Assembly (NCBI RefSeq): GCF_902729405.1
Contig: NZ_LR746496.1
Location: 3,038,001-3,102,000 of the forward strand
DNA: 64,000 nt
DNA from: Acididesulfobacillus acetoxydans
GTDB lineage: Bacteria > Bacillota > Desulfitobacteriia > Desulfitobacteriales > Desulfitobacteriaceae
Direction of reading: 5' to 3'
Shown here piece after piece: positions 1 to 9,274 of this stretch (its first letter is position 1; each line of letters opens with the position of its first letter). The position numbers and the translations under genes are program-made. The notes under the pieces were generated by a model. The model searched no databases, had not been told where the DNA came from, and saw only the letters and a list, made by a program, of their open reading frames with translations.

Positions 1-1168
1 CCACTACCGTGTCCACTTCCAGTTCAAATTCCGAACCGGGGATGGGCACGGGAGAGCGTCTTCCGGAAGCATCCGGTTCACCCAATTCGTAGCGCAGGCA
101 AGTCATGCTCTTCACCCAGCCCTTTTCATCGCCGTGCAAAGCCACCGGGTTAGTCAGGAGGCGGAAATTGATCCCCTCTTCTTCCGCATGATGCGCTTCT
201 TCCGCCCGGGCCGGCATCTCCTCCCGGGAGCGGCGGTAAACGATGGACACCTCTTCCGCGCCCAGGCGCAGGGCTGTGCGCGCGCCGTCCATCGCGACGT
301 TCCCGGCTCCCAGAACCGCCACTTTCTTGCCCACCTTGATGGGCGTGGCATATTCGGGGAATTTATACCCTTTCATCAGGTTGGTTCGGGTGAGAAATTC
401 GTTGGCGGAGTAAACCCCGAGCAGGTTTTCCCCGGGAATTCCCATAAAATAGGGCAGCCCGGCGCCGGTACCAATGAAAACGGCGTCATAGCCGCCGCTC
501 GCCATCAGTTCGTCGACCGAGGTGATCTTGCCGACGACCTCGTTGGTCCGGATCTCCACGCCCATTTCTTTCAGGTTATTGATTTCCGTCTGAACGATCT
601 CTTTGGGCAGACGGAATTGGGGGATACCGTACATGAGCACGCCGCCCGCCACATGGAGGGCTTCAAATACAGTAACCCCATGTCCGGACTTGGCCAGATC
701 CCCGGCACAAGCCAGACCCGACGGACCGCCGCCGATGATGGCCACTTTTTTGCCGGTCGGGGCCGGTTTTTCCCCATGGCTTTCCCCGAACTTAATTTCA
801 TAGTCGGCCACAAAGCGCTCCAGCCGGCCGATGGCCACCGGTTCGCCTTTCTTGCCCAAGATGCACCGGCTTTCACACTGGGTTTCCTGCGGACAAACGC
901 GCCCGCAGATCGCGGGCAGGGAATTCTTCTCTTTCAGCGTCACCGCAGCGGCCAGAAAATCCCCTTCGGCCACTTGCTTAATAAAATCCGGAATCAAAAC
1001 CTCCACCGGACAGCCGGAACGGCAGGTCGGTTTTTTGCACTGCAGACAGCGTTTCGCTTCTTCTACCGCCATCTCTTCCGTATAGCCCAAGGCTACTTCG
1101 TCAAAGTTATGGGCCCTTACCGCCGGCTCCTGACACGGCATTTCGTGACGCGGAATCTTTAAAGCCAT
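1..1168 (-). CDS. nfnB: NADPH-dependent NfnB/GltA-type flavoprotein subunit, 3' end cut by window edge
   Basis: The minus strand is open from an ATG at 1168 to the window edge, so the C-terminus is missing. The N-terminal part has the cysteine-rich [4Fe-4S] domain of glutamate synthase small subunits (CLQCKKPTCRSGCPV, then CGRVCPQETQCE). It is followed by an FAD-binding GGGPSGLACAGDLA and an NAD(P)-binding GAGNVAMDGARTALRLG. This family includes GltA/GltD and NfnB (NfnL), the large subunit of NADH-dependent reduced ferredoxin:NADP+ oxidoreductase. The gene starts three bases after the nfnA stop, so the bifurcating NfnAB complex is the best reading. No large glutamate synthase subunit is visible, though it could lie beyond the edge. 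Confidence 0.85.
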   Translation of the reverse strand, partial: MALKIPRHEMPCQEPAVRAHNFDEVALGYTEEMAVEEAKRCLQCKKPTCRSGCPVEVLIPDFIKQVAEGDFLAAAVTLKEKNSLPAICGRVCPQETQCESRCILGKKGEPVAIGRLERFVADYEIKFGESHGEKPAPTGKKVAIIGGGPSGLACAGDLAKSGHGVTVFEALHVAGGVLMYGIPQFRLPKEIVQTEINNLKEMGVEIRTNEVVGKITSVDELMASGGYDAVFIGTGAGLPYFMGIPGENLLGVYSANEFLTRTNLMKGYKFPEYATPIKVGKKVAVLGAGNVAMDGARTALRLGAEEVSIVYRRSREEMPARAEEAHHAEEEGINFRLLTNPVALHGDEKGWVKSMTCLRYELGEPDASGRRSPVPIPGSEFELEVDTVV

Positions 1169-1171
1169 AAC

Positions 1172-2017
1172 TCAATGCCCTCCTTCTTGGCCGCAGGCAC
1201 CGTGTGCTTTGGCTCTGTTCTCTTCATCCTTATAAAAAGCCAAGCGCTGCATGGCCAGCTCAAAGTCGACCAAATGCCCGTCAAACTCCGGCCCGTCCAC
1301 GCAAGCAAACTTGGTCTCCTCGCCCACCTTGACCCGGCAAGCCCCGCACATCCCCGTGCCGTCGACCATAATCGGATTCATGCTGACGATCGTCTTAATT
1401 CCCAAGGTCTTCGTATACCTGGCCACGGCCCTCATCATCACCATCGGTCCGATAGCCCAGATGACCTCCACTTTATGTCCTTGGGCCAAGATCTGATCGA
1501 GCCCGGTACTGTGATATCCTTTAGTTCCCAAGCTGCCGTCATCCGTCACGATCACCACTTCATCGCTCACGGCTGCCATCTCTTCTCTCAGGATCAACAA
1601 ATCGGCAGTGCGGGCGCCCAGAATGGAAATGACATGGTTGCCGGCCTCTCGCAAAGCGCGCGCTATGGGGTAGATGGGGGCGATTCCCAGTCCGCCTCCC
1701 ATGCAGACCACAGTACCGTAATTCTCAATATCGGACGGAACACCCAAAGGACCCACAAAATCCAAGAAAGAACTTCCTTCCTGTAAATTGTTAATCATGC
1801 AAGAAGAATAACCCACGTCTTGAACCACGATGGTTATGGTGCCCCGCTCCCGGTTAAAATCCATAACCGTCAGAGGGATGCGTTCTGACTTTTCATCCAT
1901 CCGAACGATAACAAACTGACCCGGTTTGACTTTGGCGGCAACTCTCGGGGCTTCCACCTCGAAAAGGACAATGGCGGGAGCCAGTTGCCTTCTTTTCACT
2001 ACCTGGTACAAGTGCAC
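1172..2017 (-). CDS. nfnA: NfnA: ferredoxin-NADP+ oxidoreductase small subunit (FAD, [2Fe-2S])
   Basis: The 281-residue protein has the layout of the small NfnAB/SudAB subunit: an N-terminal FAD domain with RIPLTV near residue 46, an NAD-binding domain with GGGLGIAPIYP near 107, and a C-terminal [2Fe-2S] segment GTGMCGACRV with a following FACVDGPEFDG. In the family this subunit takes electrons from NADH and its partner reduces ferredoxin or NADP+ by bifurcation or confurcation. A GGAGGAG ribosome site precedes the start at 2017. Gene order, near-zero spacing to nfnB and length (about 280) all fit. A stand-alone dihydroorotate dehydrogenase electron-transfer subunit (PyrK) is related but lacks this partner. 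Confidence 0.88.
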   Translation of the reverse strand: MHLYQVVKRRQLAPAIVLFEVEAPRVAAKVKPGQFVIVRMDEKSERIPLTVMDFNRERGTITIVVQDVGYSSCMINNLQEGSSFLDFVGPLGVPSDIENYGTVVCMGGGLGIAPIYPIARALREAGNHVISILGARTADLLILREEMAAVSDEVVIVTDDGSLGTKGYHSTGLDQILAQGHKVEVIWAIGPMVMMRAVARYTKTLGIKTIVSMNPIMVDGTGMCGACRVKVGEETKFACVDGPEFDGHLVDFELAMQRLAFYKDEENRAKAHGACGQEGGH

Positions 2018-2245
2018 TCCTCCTCCTGAAAAAACTCAAACATATTACTATTCGTCACCCGTTGGACAAAATCCTTCTCACAAATCAGAGCATTGGGCAA
2101 AATACGAACCGTTTGACCACAAGAGCAGCGTGAACGCAGCTGACCTAACGTTTGGCCGCCCCAGTCACGTCAGTCCGAGTACGCACCGATGCCAAACGCG
2201 CCCGACCGGCGGTGCCGGCCATGAGGAAGACACCCAGGCAACCGG

Positions 2246-3190
2246 CTAGGTCGGAGACAGCGCCTGCTCGGCCAAGAAGGCCACTCCGATGGCGTTATCC
2301 CGGCTCCAAGCCGGTTCGGCCCAATAAAGCCTGACAGTCTGGGGCAGACGTCGGCTCAACTCACGGCGGATAAACTTGTTGGCGGCCACTCCGCCCACTA
2401 ACAAAACCTCCGTCAGGCCTGTTTGGGCACAGCCCGCCCGGATAAGCTTGCCCACGGTCCGGGCCAAGCATCCTTCCACGGCGCGCGCCACGTCGGGACG
2501 GGACACTCCCCGGTCGGCTAAACGCCGGGCCGCGCTTTCCACCCCGGAAAAGCTCACTTTTAACCCCTGTACCGACGAAGGAAGCAAAGACTCCGCGCCC
2601 GGGGAAGCTCCCTCAGCCAATTCCTCCAAACGCTTGCCGGCCGGAAATTCCAGGCCCAAGCGCACACCCACCCGATCGACAAACTGTCCGGCGTGCAGAT
2701 CGGTAGTCCCGCCCAGAAGATCCAAGTCGAACCTGCCCGCCTGCCCGCGCCGGACTTCGATGAGTTCCGTCGTGCCGCCGGAAAGATGCAGAAGCAAAAA
2801 ACGTGCCGTCTCGGGGCCCCCGGCGGAGACCAAACCGGCTGCCAGATGCCCTTCCTGATGGCTGGTCAGCCAAAGTCCGTTTTGACGGGCCGCCGCCAAG
2901 GAGCGGGCAAGGGCCAACCCGGCGGTGAAAACCGGCATATAAGAACCCCGGATCCGGCGGGGAGCACTGCTCACCCCGATACCGGCCAATCCCGCCTAGT
3001 AAGAGGACGGAACCTTTTGCACGAGCAGGGGAAGATTCTGCACATGCTGAAAAAAGGCCGCGGATTGAGCCAAACCCGTCTCCCCCTGGGGGACCTTCAA
3101 AACGAGCCTTTCTTCCCAAACGAGCCTATTGGCGCCGACGATGGCTAAAGAGGTCGTGTAAGCCGATGTGTCTATGCCTAAGTAATACAT
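2246..3190 (-). pseudogene. TsaD/Kae1-like protein interrupted by an in-frame TAG
   Basis: Two open stretches, 2996-3190 and 2246-2989, lie in the same frame and are separated only by a TAG codon at 2996-2998. Joined, they give about 314 residues with Kae1/TsaD hallmarks: LGIDTSAYTTS at the start, GSYMPVF, the metal-site SHQEGH, LHLSGGTTEL, VSFSGVE, LVGGVAANKF and RDNAIG. The usual LVSGGHTEL histidine is Thr, so this is probably the nusB-linked paralogue of clostridia rather than the essential t6A enzyme. The amber falls in a linker before the GVSSAP segment. It may be a nonsense mutation, a sequencing error, or a suppressed codon. A downstream restart within the second part would lack the first ATPase motif. 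Confidence 0.7.
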
Positions 3191-3192
3191 TT

Positions 3193-3600
3193 TTACTTCC
3201 GATCTTCGACCAACTTGTCCAAAACACCGTTGACAAATTTGGCGGAATCGTCCCCGCCAAAGAGTTTGGCCAGTTCAATCCCCTCGTTGAGGCTCACCGG
3301 CCGCGGAATATCGGGGCGGAACAGGATCTCAAAAGCCGCCAGGCGTAAAACATTGCGGTCGACGTTGGCCATACGCTCCAGATGCCAACCCGCCGCAATC
3401 CGCGCCAGTTTTTCGTCGATCTCCGTCCGGTGCGCCAAAGTTCCCTGAACCAGTTCCCGAGCGAAAGAAAGCGCCTCCGCCGGCACAGTGAATTCTTCCC
3501 CCCAGCGCTCAAGCACCGGCCCGGGATCCGCCCCCTCCCCAGTCATGTCAAGTTGGAACAATACTTGAAGCGCCGTCTCGCGCCCTCGTCTGCGACTCAT
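3193..3600 (-). CDS. nusB: Transcription antitermination protein NusB
   Basis: At 135 residues this matches NusB, the small all-helical protein that binds boxA RNA together with ribosomal protein S10 and helps antiterminate rRNA transcription. Diagnostic stretches are the N-terminal RRRGRETALQVLFQ, the central HLERMANVDRNVLRLAAFEI and the C-terminal KFVNGVLDKL. It sits in the standard Firmicute position downstream of accC and asp23 and is followed after two bases by the Kae1-like gene. The window shows no folD or xseA behind it, unlike Bacillus. Confidence 0.95.
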   Translation of the reverse strand: MSRRRGRETALQVLFQLDMTGEGADPGPVLERWGEEFTVPAEALSFARELVQGTLAHRTEIDEKLARIAAGWHLERMANVDRNVLRLAAFEILFRPDIPRPVSLNEGIELAKLFGGDDSAKFVNGVLDKLVEDRK

Positions 3601-3672
3601 ATTCTGTCGGCGACCCTTCGTTCCGAGAGGAAATCGCCGTCCTCCTTTCGCCGGGCCGCGGCCCTTCGAAGA

Positions 3673-3915
3673 TTATTTTTGAAAAAACCGGTTCAACCAA
3701 GCGCTCAGATCCCTGTGTTCGTCATAACGTTTTCCCAGTAAAAAACCCGCCGCAATGAATAGGAATAGGACCACGGCCCGCCAAAAACCCAAAATAACCA
3801 ATAAGAGTCCGAAAACAAAGCCGCCGGAGGTTCCGACCAGCTTTCCCGGGTGTTCGTTCCAGGACCAGGAAAAAAAGCGGGCCACAGCCTGCGCGAACTG
3901 CTCCTTGAAACTCAT
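3673..3915 (-). CDS. DUF2273 small membrane protein of the Asp23 module
   Basis: This 80-residue protein has two closely spaced hydrophobic segments (about residues 25-60) between an amphipathic N-terminus and a basic, charged tail. That is the DUF2273 pattern found next to amaP and asp23 in Firmicutes. It overlaps the amaP stop by four bases, indicating translational coupling. Its exact role is unknown; with AmaP it is thought to tether Asp23 to the cell membrane. Length and context fit well. Confidence 0.85.
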   Translation of the reverse strand: MSFKEQFAQAVARFFSWSWNEHPGKLVGTSGGFVFGLLLVILGFWRAVVLFLFIAAGFLLGKRYDEHRDLSAWLNRFFQK

Positions 3916-4424
3916 CGCACCCGTGCCGGGCGGGCGGAAAACATACCCCTCACCAGCACTTTCACCTCGGTTACCTTAATCCCGGTATACTGTTCCACAT
4001 CGCTTCTGACCGCATTCTGCAACTCCTCGGAAACCTGAGCCACGGCGACACCCGGCTGCAGCTGTCCGGACACCCTGACTTCCAATCCCTCCGGCCGCTG
4101 CCTGAGAGCGGATTCTACCTGTTGAACTCCGGAAATGCCCTGCGCGGCGCGGGCAATGATCTCCCGCAAGGCCTCTTCCGTAATCCGCACTTCACCCAGA
4201 CGGGAAGGCAACGCAAAAGACGGGGAGCTTTCACGCGGCCGCAGGAAAAAAAGCAAACCCACCAAGACCAGGAGTACCCCCGCGGCCATACTCTCCCAGG
4301 CATTTTCTCTCATATACCCAATCAGCTGACCCATCCAAAAATAGGGCAGAAACCACCCGCTGCCTACGGCCAAAACTACCAGACCGGCCAGGATGACGAT
4401 CAGTCCCAAAGCCAGGGCCGCCAA
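3912..4424 (-). CDS. amaP: AmaP: alkaline-shock membrane anchor protein
   Basis: The 170-residue protein has two N-terminal membrane helices (about residues 3-30 and 45-62) joined by a short loop. A soluble Asp23-like domain follows, starting at GEVRITEEALREII and ending with YTGIKVTEVKVLVRG. In the family AmaP anchors the abundant envelope-stress protein Asp23 to the membrane. The start is a TTG behind AAGGAGGTGG. It lies between asp23 and DUF2273, completing the three-gene module, although 300 bases separate it from asp23. Confidence 0.88.
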   Translation of the reverse strand: MAALALGLIVILAGLVVLAVGSGWFLPYFWMGQLIGYMRENAWESMAAGVLLVLVGLLFFLRPRESSPSFALPSRLGEVRITEEALREIIARAAQGISGVQQVESALRQRPEGLEVRVSGQLQPGVAVAQVSEELQNAVRSDVEQYTGIKVTEVKVLVRGMFSARPARVR

Positions 4425-4723
4425 TCTCCGCCACCTCCTTCAGAAGCCCCCCTGGCTTGCCAAGGGGGCCGATCTTCTTTTTCCGGGAGTTCCCTTCCCC
4501 GGCGCTCACCGTTCGCTTGCCTTATGTTCGGTTGGGTCGAACCGGGAATTTATCCAATCGTGAGACTACCGCCTCGACAAGTGGGGTCGTTCCCTGGACT
4601 CTGCTTCGCTGGGATTAGACTCAGCCTTTGGCCGTCCTTATCCAGCGGACAAGGACGCCTTCGCCGCGAAGTATCCTTTTGGGATCAGCGGCTTCCCTTT
4701 TGCGCTGCCGAGCGGAATCGGAA
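4425..4723 (-). other. Non-coding gap with hairpins between asp23 and amaP
   Basis: No gene is visible in this 299-base gap. It contains a GC-rich near-palindrome at 4446-4467 (CCCCCTTGGC on the minus strand with its complement) and a 10-bp stem at 4634-4656 with loop AGC. It also holds a copy of a dispersed element at 4550-4590 (TATCCAATCGTGAGACT). The hairpins could act as processing or attenuation points inside the asp23-amaP transcript; this is inference. Confidence 0.5.
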
Positions 4724-5119
4724 TCACTTGACCCGTATCTCTTCTTCCTTTACCTCCGGCGCGGCATGGAAATTGACACCCTGGATGTGCACATTCGTCT
4801 CAACGACCGTCAAGCCGGTCATGCTCTCAATGGCATCCTTCACGGCTTCCTGGACGCGCACCGCCACATCCGGGATTCTCACCCCATATTCAACGATGAT
4901 GTAAAGGTCAACCGCCGCCTCTTCCTGGCCGACCTCCACTTTGACCCCTTTGGCCAAATTCTTGTTGCGGGCCAGCATATGCGCCAGGTCGCCCACTAAG
5001 CCTCCGCTCATTCCGGCCACTCCCTCAACTTCCGAAGCGGCCATTCCGGCAATGATTTCCACAACCTCATCGGCAATTCGAATGGCACCAAGGGAGTTCG
5101 CCATCTCGGGTTTCTCCAT
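4724..5119 (-). CDS. Asp23/Gls24 family envelope stress protein
   Basis: The protein begins MEKPEMANSLGAIRIADEVVEIIAG and has the Asp23 core ASEVEGVAGMSGG, VDLYIIVEYGVRIPDVA and TVVETNVHIQGV. The ATG at 5119 is chosen over an upstream ATG at 5161 because GGAGAGGTGA lies directly before it and the Asp23 family starts there, giving 131 residues. Asp23 proteins are very abundant and gather at the cell envelope through AmaP, which is encoded downstream. A consensus promoter lies at 5179-5207. Confidence 0.9.
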   Translation of the reverse strand: MEKPEMANSLGAIRIADEVVEIIAGMAASEVEGVAGMSGGLVGDLAHMLARNKNLAKGVKVEVGQEEAAVDLYIIVEYGVRIPDVAVRVQEAVKDAIESMTGLTVVETNVHIQGVNFHAAPEVKEEEIRVK

Positions 5120-5178
5120 GTCGTCACCTCTCCAACCGTATTCAGCCACACTCTTCAACACTCTTCAGATTCCCTGTC

Positions 5179-5207
5179 ATTATAGCAGATTTCCATTTCG
5201 CTGGCAA
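5179..5207 (-). promoter_or_regulatory. SigA-type promoter of asp23 module
   Basis: Read on the minus strand, TTGCCA (5207-5202) is followed after exactly 17 bases by TATAAT (5184-5179). It lies 60 bases before the asp23 start and is the strongest promoter sequence in the accC-asp23 interval. It implies that asp23-amaP-DUF2273-nusB can be transcribed separately from accC. Confidence 0.75.
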
Positions 5208-5417
5208 AGGGCCGCCTTAGGCCTGTCCCCCTTCCTCAGCGCAAGTTCTTTTTACCGCCCGCACCGTCCATCACGAAGTAAGGCTTTCTCCGACAATGTC
5301 CGCCCACGAGCAAAAAACCCCGCTTACAGCCATGAAAACAAATTAGAGAACTCGCCCGGAGATTCCGCCACATGAGGCCTCGGAAGCCCTGACGGTTTCC
5401 GGGTTGACCCGGTTCAC

Positions 5418-6764
5418 TCACTCACCAAGAATCCGGCGCTGGATGAAGTTTGTATATACTTCCCCCCTGCGGAAGAAAGCGTTGTCCAAGACTTTGAGGT
5501 GAAAAGGAATCGTCGTCGCTACTCCTTCGATCACAAACTCTTCCAGCGCCCTTTTCATTCGCTGTACAGCCTCGTCCCGGTCGGAGCCCCAGACAATCAG
5601 CTTTCCGATCATAGAATCATAATATGGCGGTATGCTGTACCCCTGATAGGCCGCACTGTCGACCCGGACCCCCGGCCCTCCCGGAGCATGGTAAAGTTCT
5701 ATCGTCCCGGGACAAGGCATAAAGTTTTTCTCAGGATCTTCGGCATTGATCCGGCATTCCATCGCCCAGCCCCGCATCTGCACGTCTTCCTGACAGAGCC
5801 CCAGCGGCTCTCCCGCCGCCAGGCGAATCTGCTCTTTGACCAGGTCCAGGCCGGTGACGAACTCGGTCACCGGATGTTCCACTTGAATGCGAGTATTCAT
5901 CTCGATAAAGTAAAAGTTCTTGTGTTTGTCCAGCAAAAACTCGATCGTGCCGGCATTGGCATAGTTGGCGGCCTTAGCCGCTTCCACCGCCACCCGACCC
6001 ATGCCTAAGCGCAGCTCGGGGGTTATGGCGCTGGAGGGAGACTCTTCCAGCAATTTTTGATTGCGCCTCTGCAAAGAGCAGTCCCTTTCTCCCAAATGTA
6101 TGACGTCCCCGAACTTATCCGCCAAGATCTGAAACTCGATATGTCGCGGCTCCTCCACATACTTCTCCAGGTAGATCTCCGGGTTGCCAAAAGCCGCCTC
6201 AGCCTCCGCCCGCGCGGCCAGTATGGACTTTGACAGTTCTCTGGCGTTTTGGGCTACGCGCATGCCTTTGCCCCCGCCCCCGGCCGAAGCTTTGATGAGC
6301 ACCGGATAGCCGATTTTCCCGGCGATCTCCTCCGCTTGGGCCAGATCATCCACCGGCCCCGGAGACCCCGGAACAACCGGAACTCCGGCGGCTATCATGC
6401 TTTGGCGAGCTTTGGCTTTGTCACCCATATTCTCGATCGCCGCGGCCGCCGGTCCTATGAAAGTAATCCCGCAAGACTCGCAGATCTCCGCGAAGCGGGC
6501 ATTCTCGGCCAAAAAACCGTAGCCGGGATGGATGGCATCGACCCCGGTCAACTCCGCCGCACTAATAATGTTGGGAATGTGGAGATAGCTTTTGCCTGCG
6601 GCGGCGGGACCGATACAGACCGCCTCGTCGGCCGCTTTGACATGCAGGGACTCCCGATCGGCCTCGGAAAAAACAGCCACCGTCTCAATGTCCAGCTCGC
6701 GGCAGGCCCGGATAATTCTCAGGGCTATTTCGCCGCGGTTAGCGATAAGGATTCTCTTGAACAC
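5418..6764 (-). CDS. accC: Biotin carboxylase subunit AccC
   Basis: The 448-residue protein is a full-length biotin carboxylase: [17 protein letters not shown] at the N-terminus, the glycine-rich ATP loop [12 protein letters not shown] near 160, [23 protein letters not shown], and the catalytic [14 protein letters not shown] near 287. It carboxylates biotin on the carrier domain using bicarbonate and ATP. The start is a GTG at 6764, 12 bases after the PycB-AccB stop, so the two are co-translated. It may serve pyruvate carboxylase, acetyl-CoA carboxylase, or both. Confidence 0.95.
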   Translation of the reverse strand: MFKRILIANRGEIALRIIRACRELDIETVAVFSEADRESLHVKAADEAVCIGPAAAGKSYLHIPNIISAAELTGVDAIHPGYGFLAENARFAEICESCGITFIGPAAAAIENMGDKAKARQSMIAAGVPVVPGSPGPVDDLAQAEEIAGKIGYPVLIKASAGGGGKGMRVAQNARELSKSILAARAEAEAAFGNPEIYLEKYVEEPRHIEFQILADKFGDVIHLGERDCSLQRRNQKLLEESPSSAITPELRLGMGRVAVEAAKAANYANAGTIEFLLDKHKNFYFIEMNTRIQVEHPVTEFVTGLDLVKEQIRLAAGEPLGLCQEDVQMRGWAMECRINAEDPEKNFMPCPGTIELYHAPGGPGVRVDSAAYQGYSIPPYYDSMIGKLIVWGSDRDEAVQRMKRALEEFVIEGVATTIPFHLKVLDNAFFRRGEVYTNFIQRRILGE

Positions 6765-6776
6765 ATCCCGCTCCCC

Positions 6777-8663
6777 TTACTCTTCAATTGCAAACAACTC
6801 TTGACCGAATTCGACAGGCTGACCGTTCTCCGCCAGGACTTGCACGATTTTGCCCTCGACCTCCGCCTCAATCTCGTTCATCAACTTCATAGCCTCAATA
6901 ATACAGACGGCTTGCCCGGCTTTTACCCTCTGGCCCACCTCGACAAAACTGGGTGCATCCGGAGCCGGGGCCCTGTAAAAGGTGCCCACCATAGGTGCTT
7001 TCACATAAGTATAGTTCTCCGGCCGGGCCTGCGCCTGCGCATACTTACCCGCCGCCGAGGCCAGGACCGGCATCGGTTCACCCGCGGACCCCATCTCCGC
7101 GGCCGGGCCCGATCCCTGCGATACCGCCGGGCTGAGCGGAGCCGAAGCCGACGCCGCGCCTGCGCCCCCTTTTTTAATGGAAATTCTGACTCCTTCACTT
7201 TCCAGGTTCAACTCTGTAATCGCCGTCTCGTCCAGTATACGAATAAGTTCTTTAATCTCGACCAAATTCAACTTTGCATCCTCCTTCGCGGCCGCGCCTT
7301 GCACCCGAGTCTCAGGAAGCCCCGCTTTGCCCCTTTGGGATCGCTCTCCAAAGAACTTGCGCGCCACTTGGGGAAAGAGCGCGTAGCTCAAGACATCTTC
7401 GGGTGACCCGGCCAACCCCCCCAGATCGCGCCTGGCCTTCTCCAGTCCCGGCGCCAGACTGTCGGCCGGTCGTGCCGTCATCGGGCTCTCGTCACCGATG
7501 ATTTTCTTTTGAATTTCCCGGGCCACCGGAGCCGGGGGACGGCCGTAAAGCCCGCGCACATAGGCTTTGACCTCACCGGGCACTAACTTATATCTTTCCC
7601 CGCTCAAAACGTTTAATACGGCCTGTGTACCTACGATTTGGCTGGTCGGAGTGACAAGGGGGGGATAGCCTAACTCCTCCCGCACCCGCGGAATTTCCGT
7701 CAAAACCTCATGGATGCGCTCCATTGCCTTTTGTTCCTCTAACTGCGAAATGAGGTTGGAGATCATTCCGCCCGGGACCTGGTGCTCAAAAACCCGCATG
7801 TCGCTGATACGGGTGAGCCCCCGGTCGAAACCGCGCTTTTTGCGCAGCTGTTCAAAGTACTCCGCAATCTTGAACAGATAGGCCAAATCCAGCCCTGTCG
7901 CGTACTCGGAGTCCTGCAAAGCCCTGACCACCGTCTCCACGGGAGGCTGGCTGGCTCCGAAGGCCAGGGGTACGCTGGCCGTATCGATCACATCGACCCC
8001 CGCCTCCGCCGCTTTCAAGTAGGCTCCCACGGCCATGCCGCCGATATAATGGCTGTGCAGCTGAACCATCACTCCGAGTTCTCGCTTGAGCAAACTCACC
8101 AATTCATAGGCCTTATACGGGGTCAGAAGTCCCGCCATGTCTTTGATGCACAAAGAATCCGCACCCTGCGCCACCAAGGCTCTTGCCGTCTCAAGGTAAT
8201 GGGATACCGTGTGCACCGGGCTCACGGTATAGGCGATGGCGGCTTGCACGTGGGCCCCGGCCTCTTTGGCCGCCTCGATCGGTACGTCCATATTGCGCAC
8301 ATCATTGAGCGCGTCAAAGATACGAATAATGTCAATCCCGTTCTTGACACTGAGAGTAACGAATTCCCGCACAATATCGTCGGGATAATGCTGATACCCC
8401 ACTAAAGATTGACCCCGCAGGAGCATCTGCAACGGGGTCTTACGCACATAACGCTTGATCAGCCGCAGCCGTTCCCAGGGATCCTCCCCCAAAAAACGCA
8501 GACAGACATCGAAAGTCGCTCCGCCCCAGACTTCCAGCGAGTGAAAGCCCGCTTCATCCAAATCGCCCAAAACCGGGAGCATGTCTTCCGTCCGCATCCT
8601 GGTCGCCCACAGGCTCTGGTGCGCATCGCGCAAAGTTGTATCCGTAATTCCTACCGCTTTCAC
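6777..8663 (-). CDS. PycB carboxyltransferase fused to an AccB-type biotin carrier
   Basis: The first 450 or so residues are a pyruvate carboxylase/oxaloacetate decarboxylase carboxyltransferase: [34 protein letters not shown], the catalytic-lysine [13 protein letters not shown] and the metal-site HSHYIGGMA. After a low-complexity Ala/Gly linker the C-terminus is a complete Acc[20 protein letters not shown], then the biotin site [14 protein letters not shown]. The GTG at 8663 is chosen because AGAGGAG precedes it; an in-frame ATG at 8720 lacks a site. AccB normally stands alone beside accC at this locus, so the fusion is notable. It could give pyruvate carboxylase, and the carrier may also be used for acetyl-CoA carboxylase. 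About 628 residues. Confidence 0.88.
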   Translation of the reverse strand: MKAVGITDTTLRDAHQSLWATRMRTEDMLPVLGDLDEAGFHSLEVWGGATFDVCLRFLGEDPWERLRLIKRYVRKTPLQMLLRGQSLVGYQHYPDDIVREFVTLSVKNGIDIIRIFDALNDVRNMDVPIEAAKEAGAHVQAAIAYTVSPVHTVSHYLETARALVAQGADSLCIKDMAGLLTPYKAYELVSLLKRELGVMVQLHSHYIGGMAVGAYLKAAEAGVDVIDTASVPLAFGASQPPVETVVRALQDSEYATGLDLAYLFKIAEYFEQLRKKRGFDRGLTRISDMRVFEHQVPGGMISNLISQLEEQKAMERIHEVLTEIPRVREELGYPPLVTPTSQIVGTQAVLNVLSGERYKLVPGEVKAYVRGLYGRPPAPVAREIQKKIIGDESPMTARPADSLAPGLEKARRDLGGLAGSPEDVLSYALFPQVARKFFGERSQRGKAGLPETRVQGAAAKEDAKLNLVEIKELIRILDETAITELNLESEGVRISIKKGGAGAASASAPLSPAVSQGSGPAAEMGSAGEPMPVLASAAGKYAQAQARPENYTYVKAPMVGTFYRAPAPDAPSFVEVGQRVKAGQAVCIIEAMKLMNEIEAEVEGKIVQVLAENGQPVEFGQELFAIEE

Positions 8664-8702
8664 CGCTGCAACTCCTCTCAGACCCTTTCTCCTATCAGAA
8701 AA

Positions 8703-8724
8703 ATAGGTGAAGATTTTCACCTAT
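8703..8724. promoter_or_regulatory. Inverted repeat upstream of pycB-accB
   Basis: ATAGGTGAA (8703-8711) and its exact complement TTCACCTAT (8716-8724) flank GATT, 40 bases before the GTG start. It may be an operator or a short RNA hairpin in the leader; it does not match the BirA operator pattern. Confidence 0.45.
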
Positions 8725-8799
8725 CGCAGGATCCATGGTCTATTATATGGGGTCGCAGCTCAGCTTTGCAACACAAGCGCCTTAAGTATACAGTATTTG

Positions 8800-9165
8800 T
8801 CAAGGGCAGGTCAGATATTTGCAAACAACTTGCAGCAAATCGTCGGGACAAAAAGGCTTAACGATGAAATCCGAGGCGCCCCGGCGCATCGCTTCCTTCA
8901 GGATCACCCCCTGAGCCAGGGCACTGCACATGATCACGCATGCCGAAGCATCGAAAGTCAAGATTTCACTGAGGACCTGAAAGCCGTCCGCTTCCGGCAT
9001 GGTGATATCCAGGATGACCAAGTCCGGCCTTGCCTTCTTGTACAGTTCAATGGCTGTCAGCCCGTTTCCCGCTTCCACGATCTCAAAGCCGCCCCGGCGG
9101 ACGAGAATCTGCCGGATCATCAGCCTCATAAAGCTAGCATCGTCCGCCACCAGAACTCTGTTCAT
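8800..9165 (-). CDS. CheY-like single-domain response regulator
   Basis: The 121-residue protein is a lone receiver domain: the acidic pair in VLVADDASFMR, the phosphorylation site Asp in LVILDITMPEADGF (about residue 52), the switch Ser in IMCSALAQ and the conserved Lys in FIVKPF. It has no output domain, like CheY or Spo0F. It lies between spoIIIAG and pycB-accB on the same strand, where spoIIIAH is normally found, so it may take part in sporulation phosphorelay or motility. No chemotaxis gene is in the window. Its partner kinase is unknown. Confidence 0.9.
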   Translation of the reverse strand: MNRVLVADDASFMRLMIRQILVRRGGFEIVEAGNGLTAIELYKKARPDLVILDITMPEADGFQVLSEILTFDASACVIMCSALAQGVILKEAMRRGASDFIVKPFCPDDLLQVVCKYLTCP

Positions 9166-9274
9166 CTCGGGTATCTCTCTCCTCCGACCGGGCCTGATTC
9201 CGTCCTGCGGGGTGTACTCCTTTGATTGATTCGTGCTTTAGTTACGATTTCCTGCCGCTGCCCGCAAATTCTTA

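Noticed and set aside
6249-7406. 385-codon frame opposite accC and pycB-accB
   Set aside because: It spans two real genes on the other strand and has an Arg/His-rich composition typical of antisense frames.
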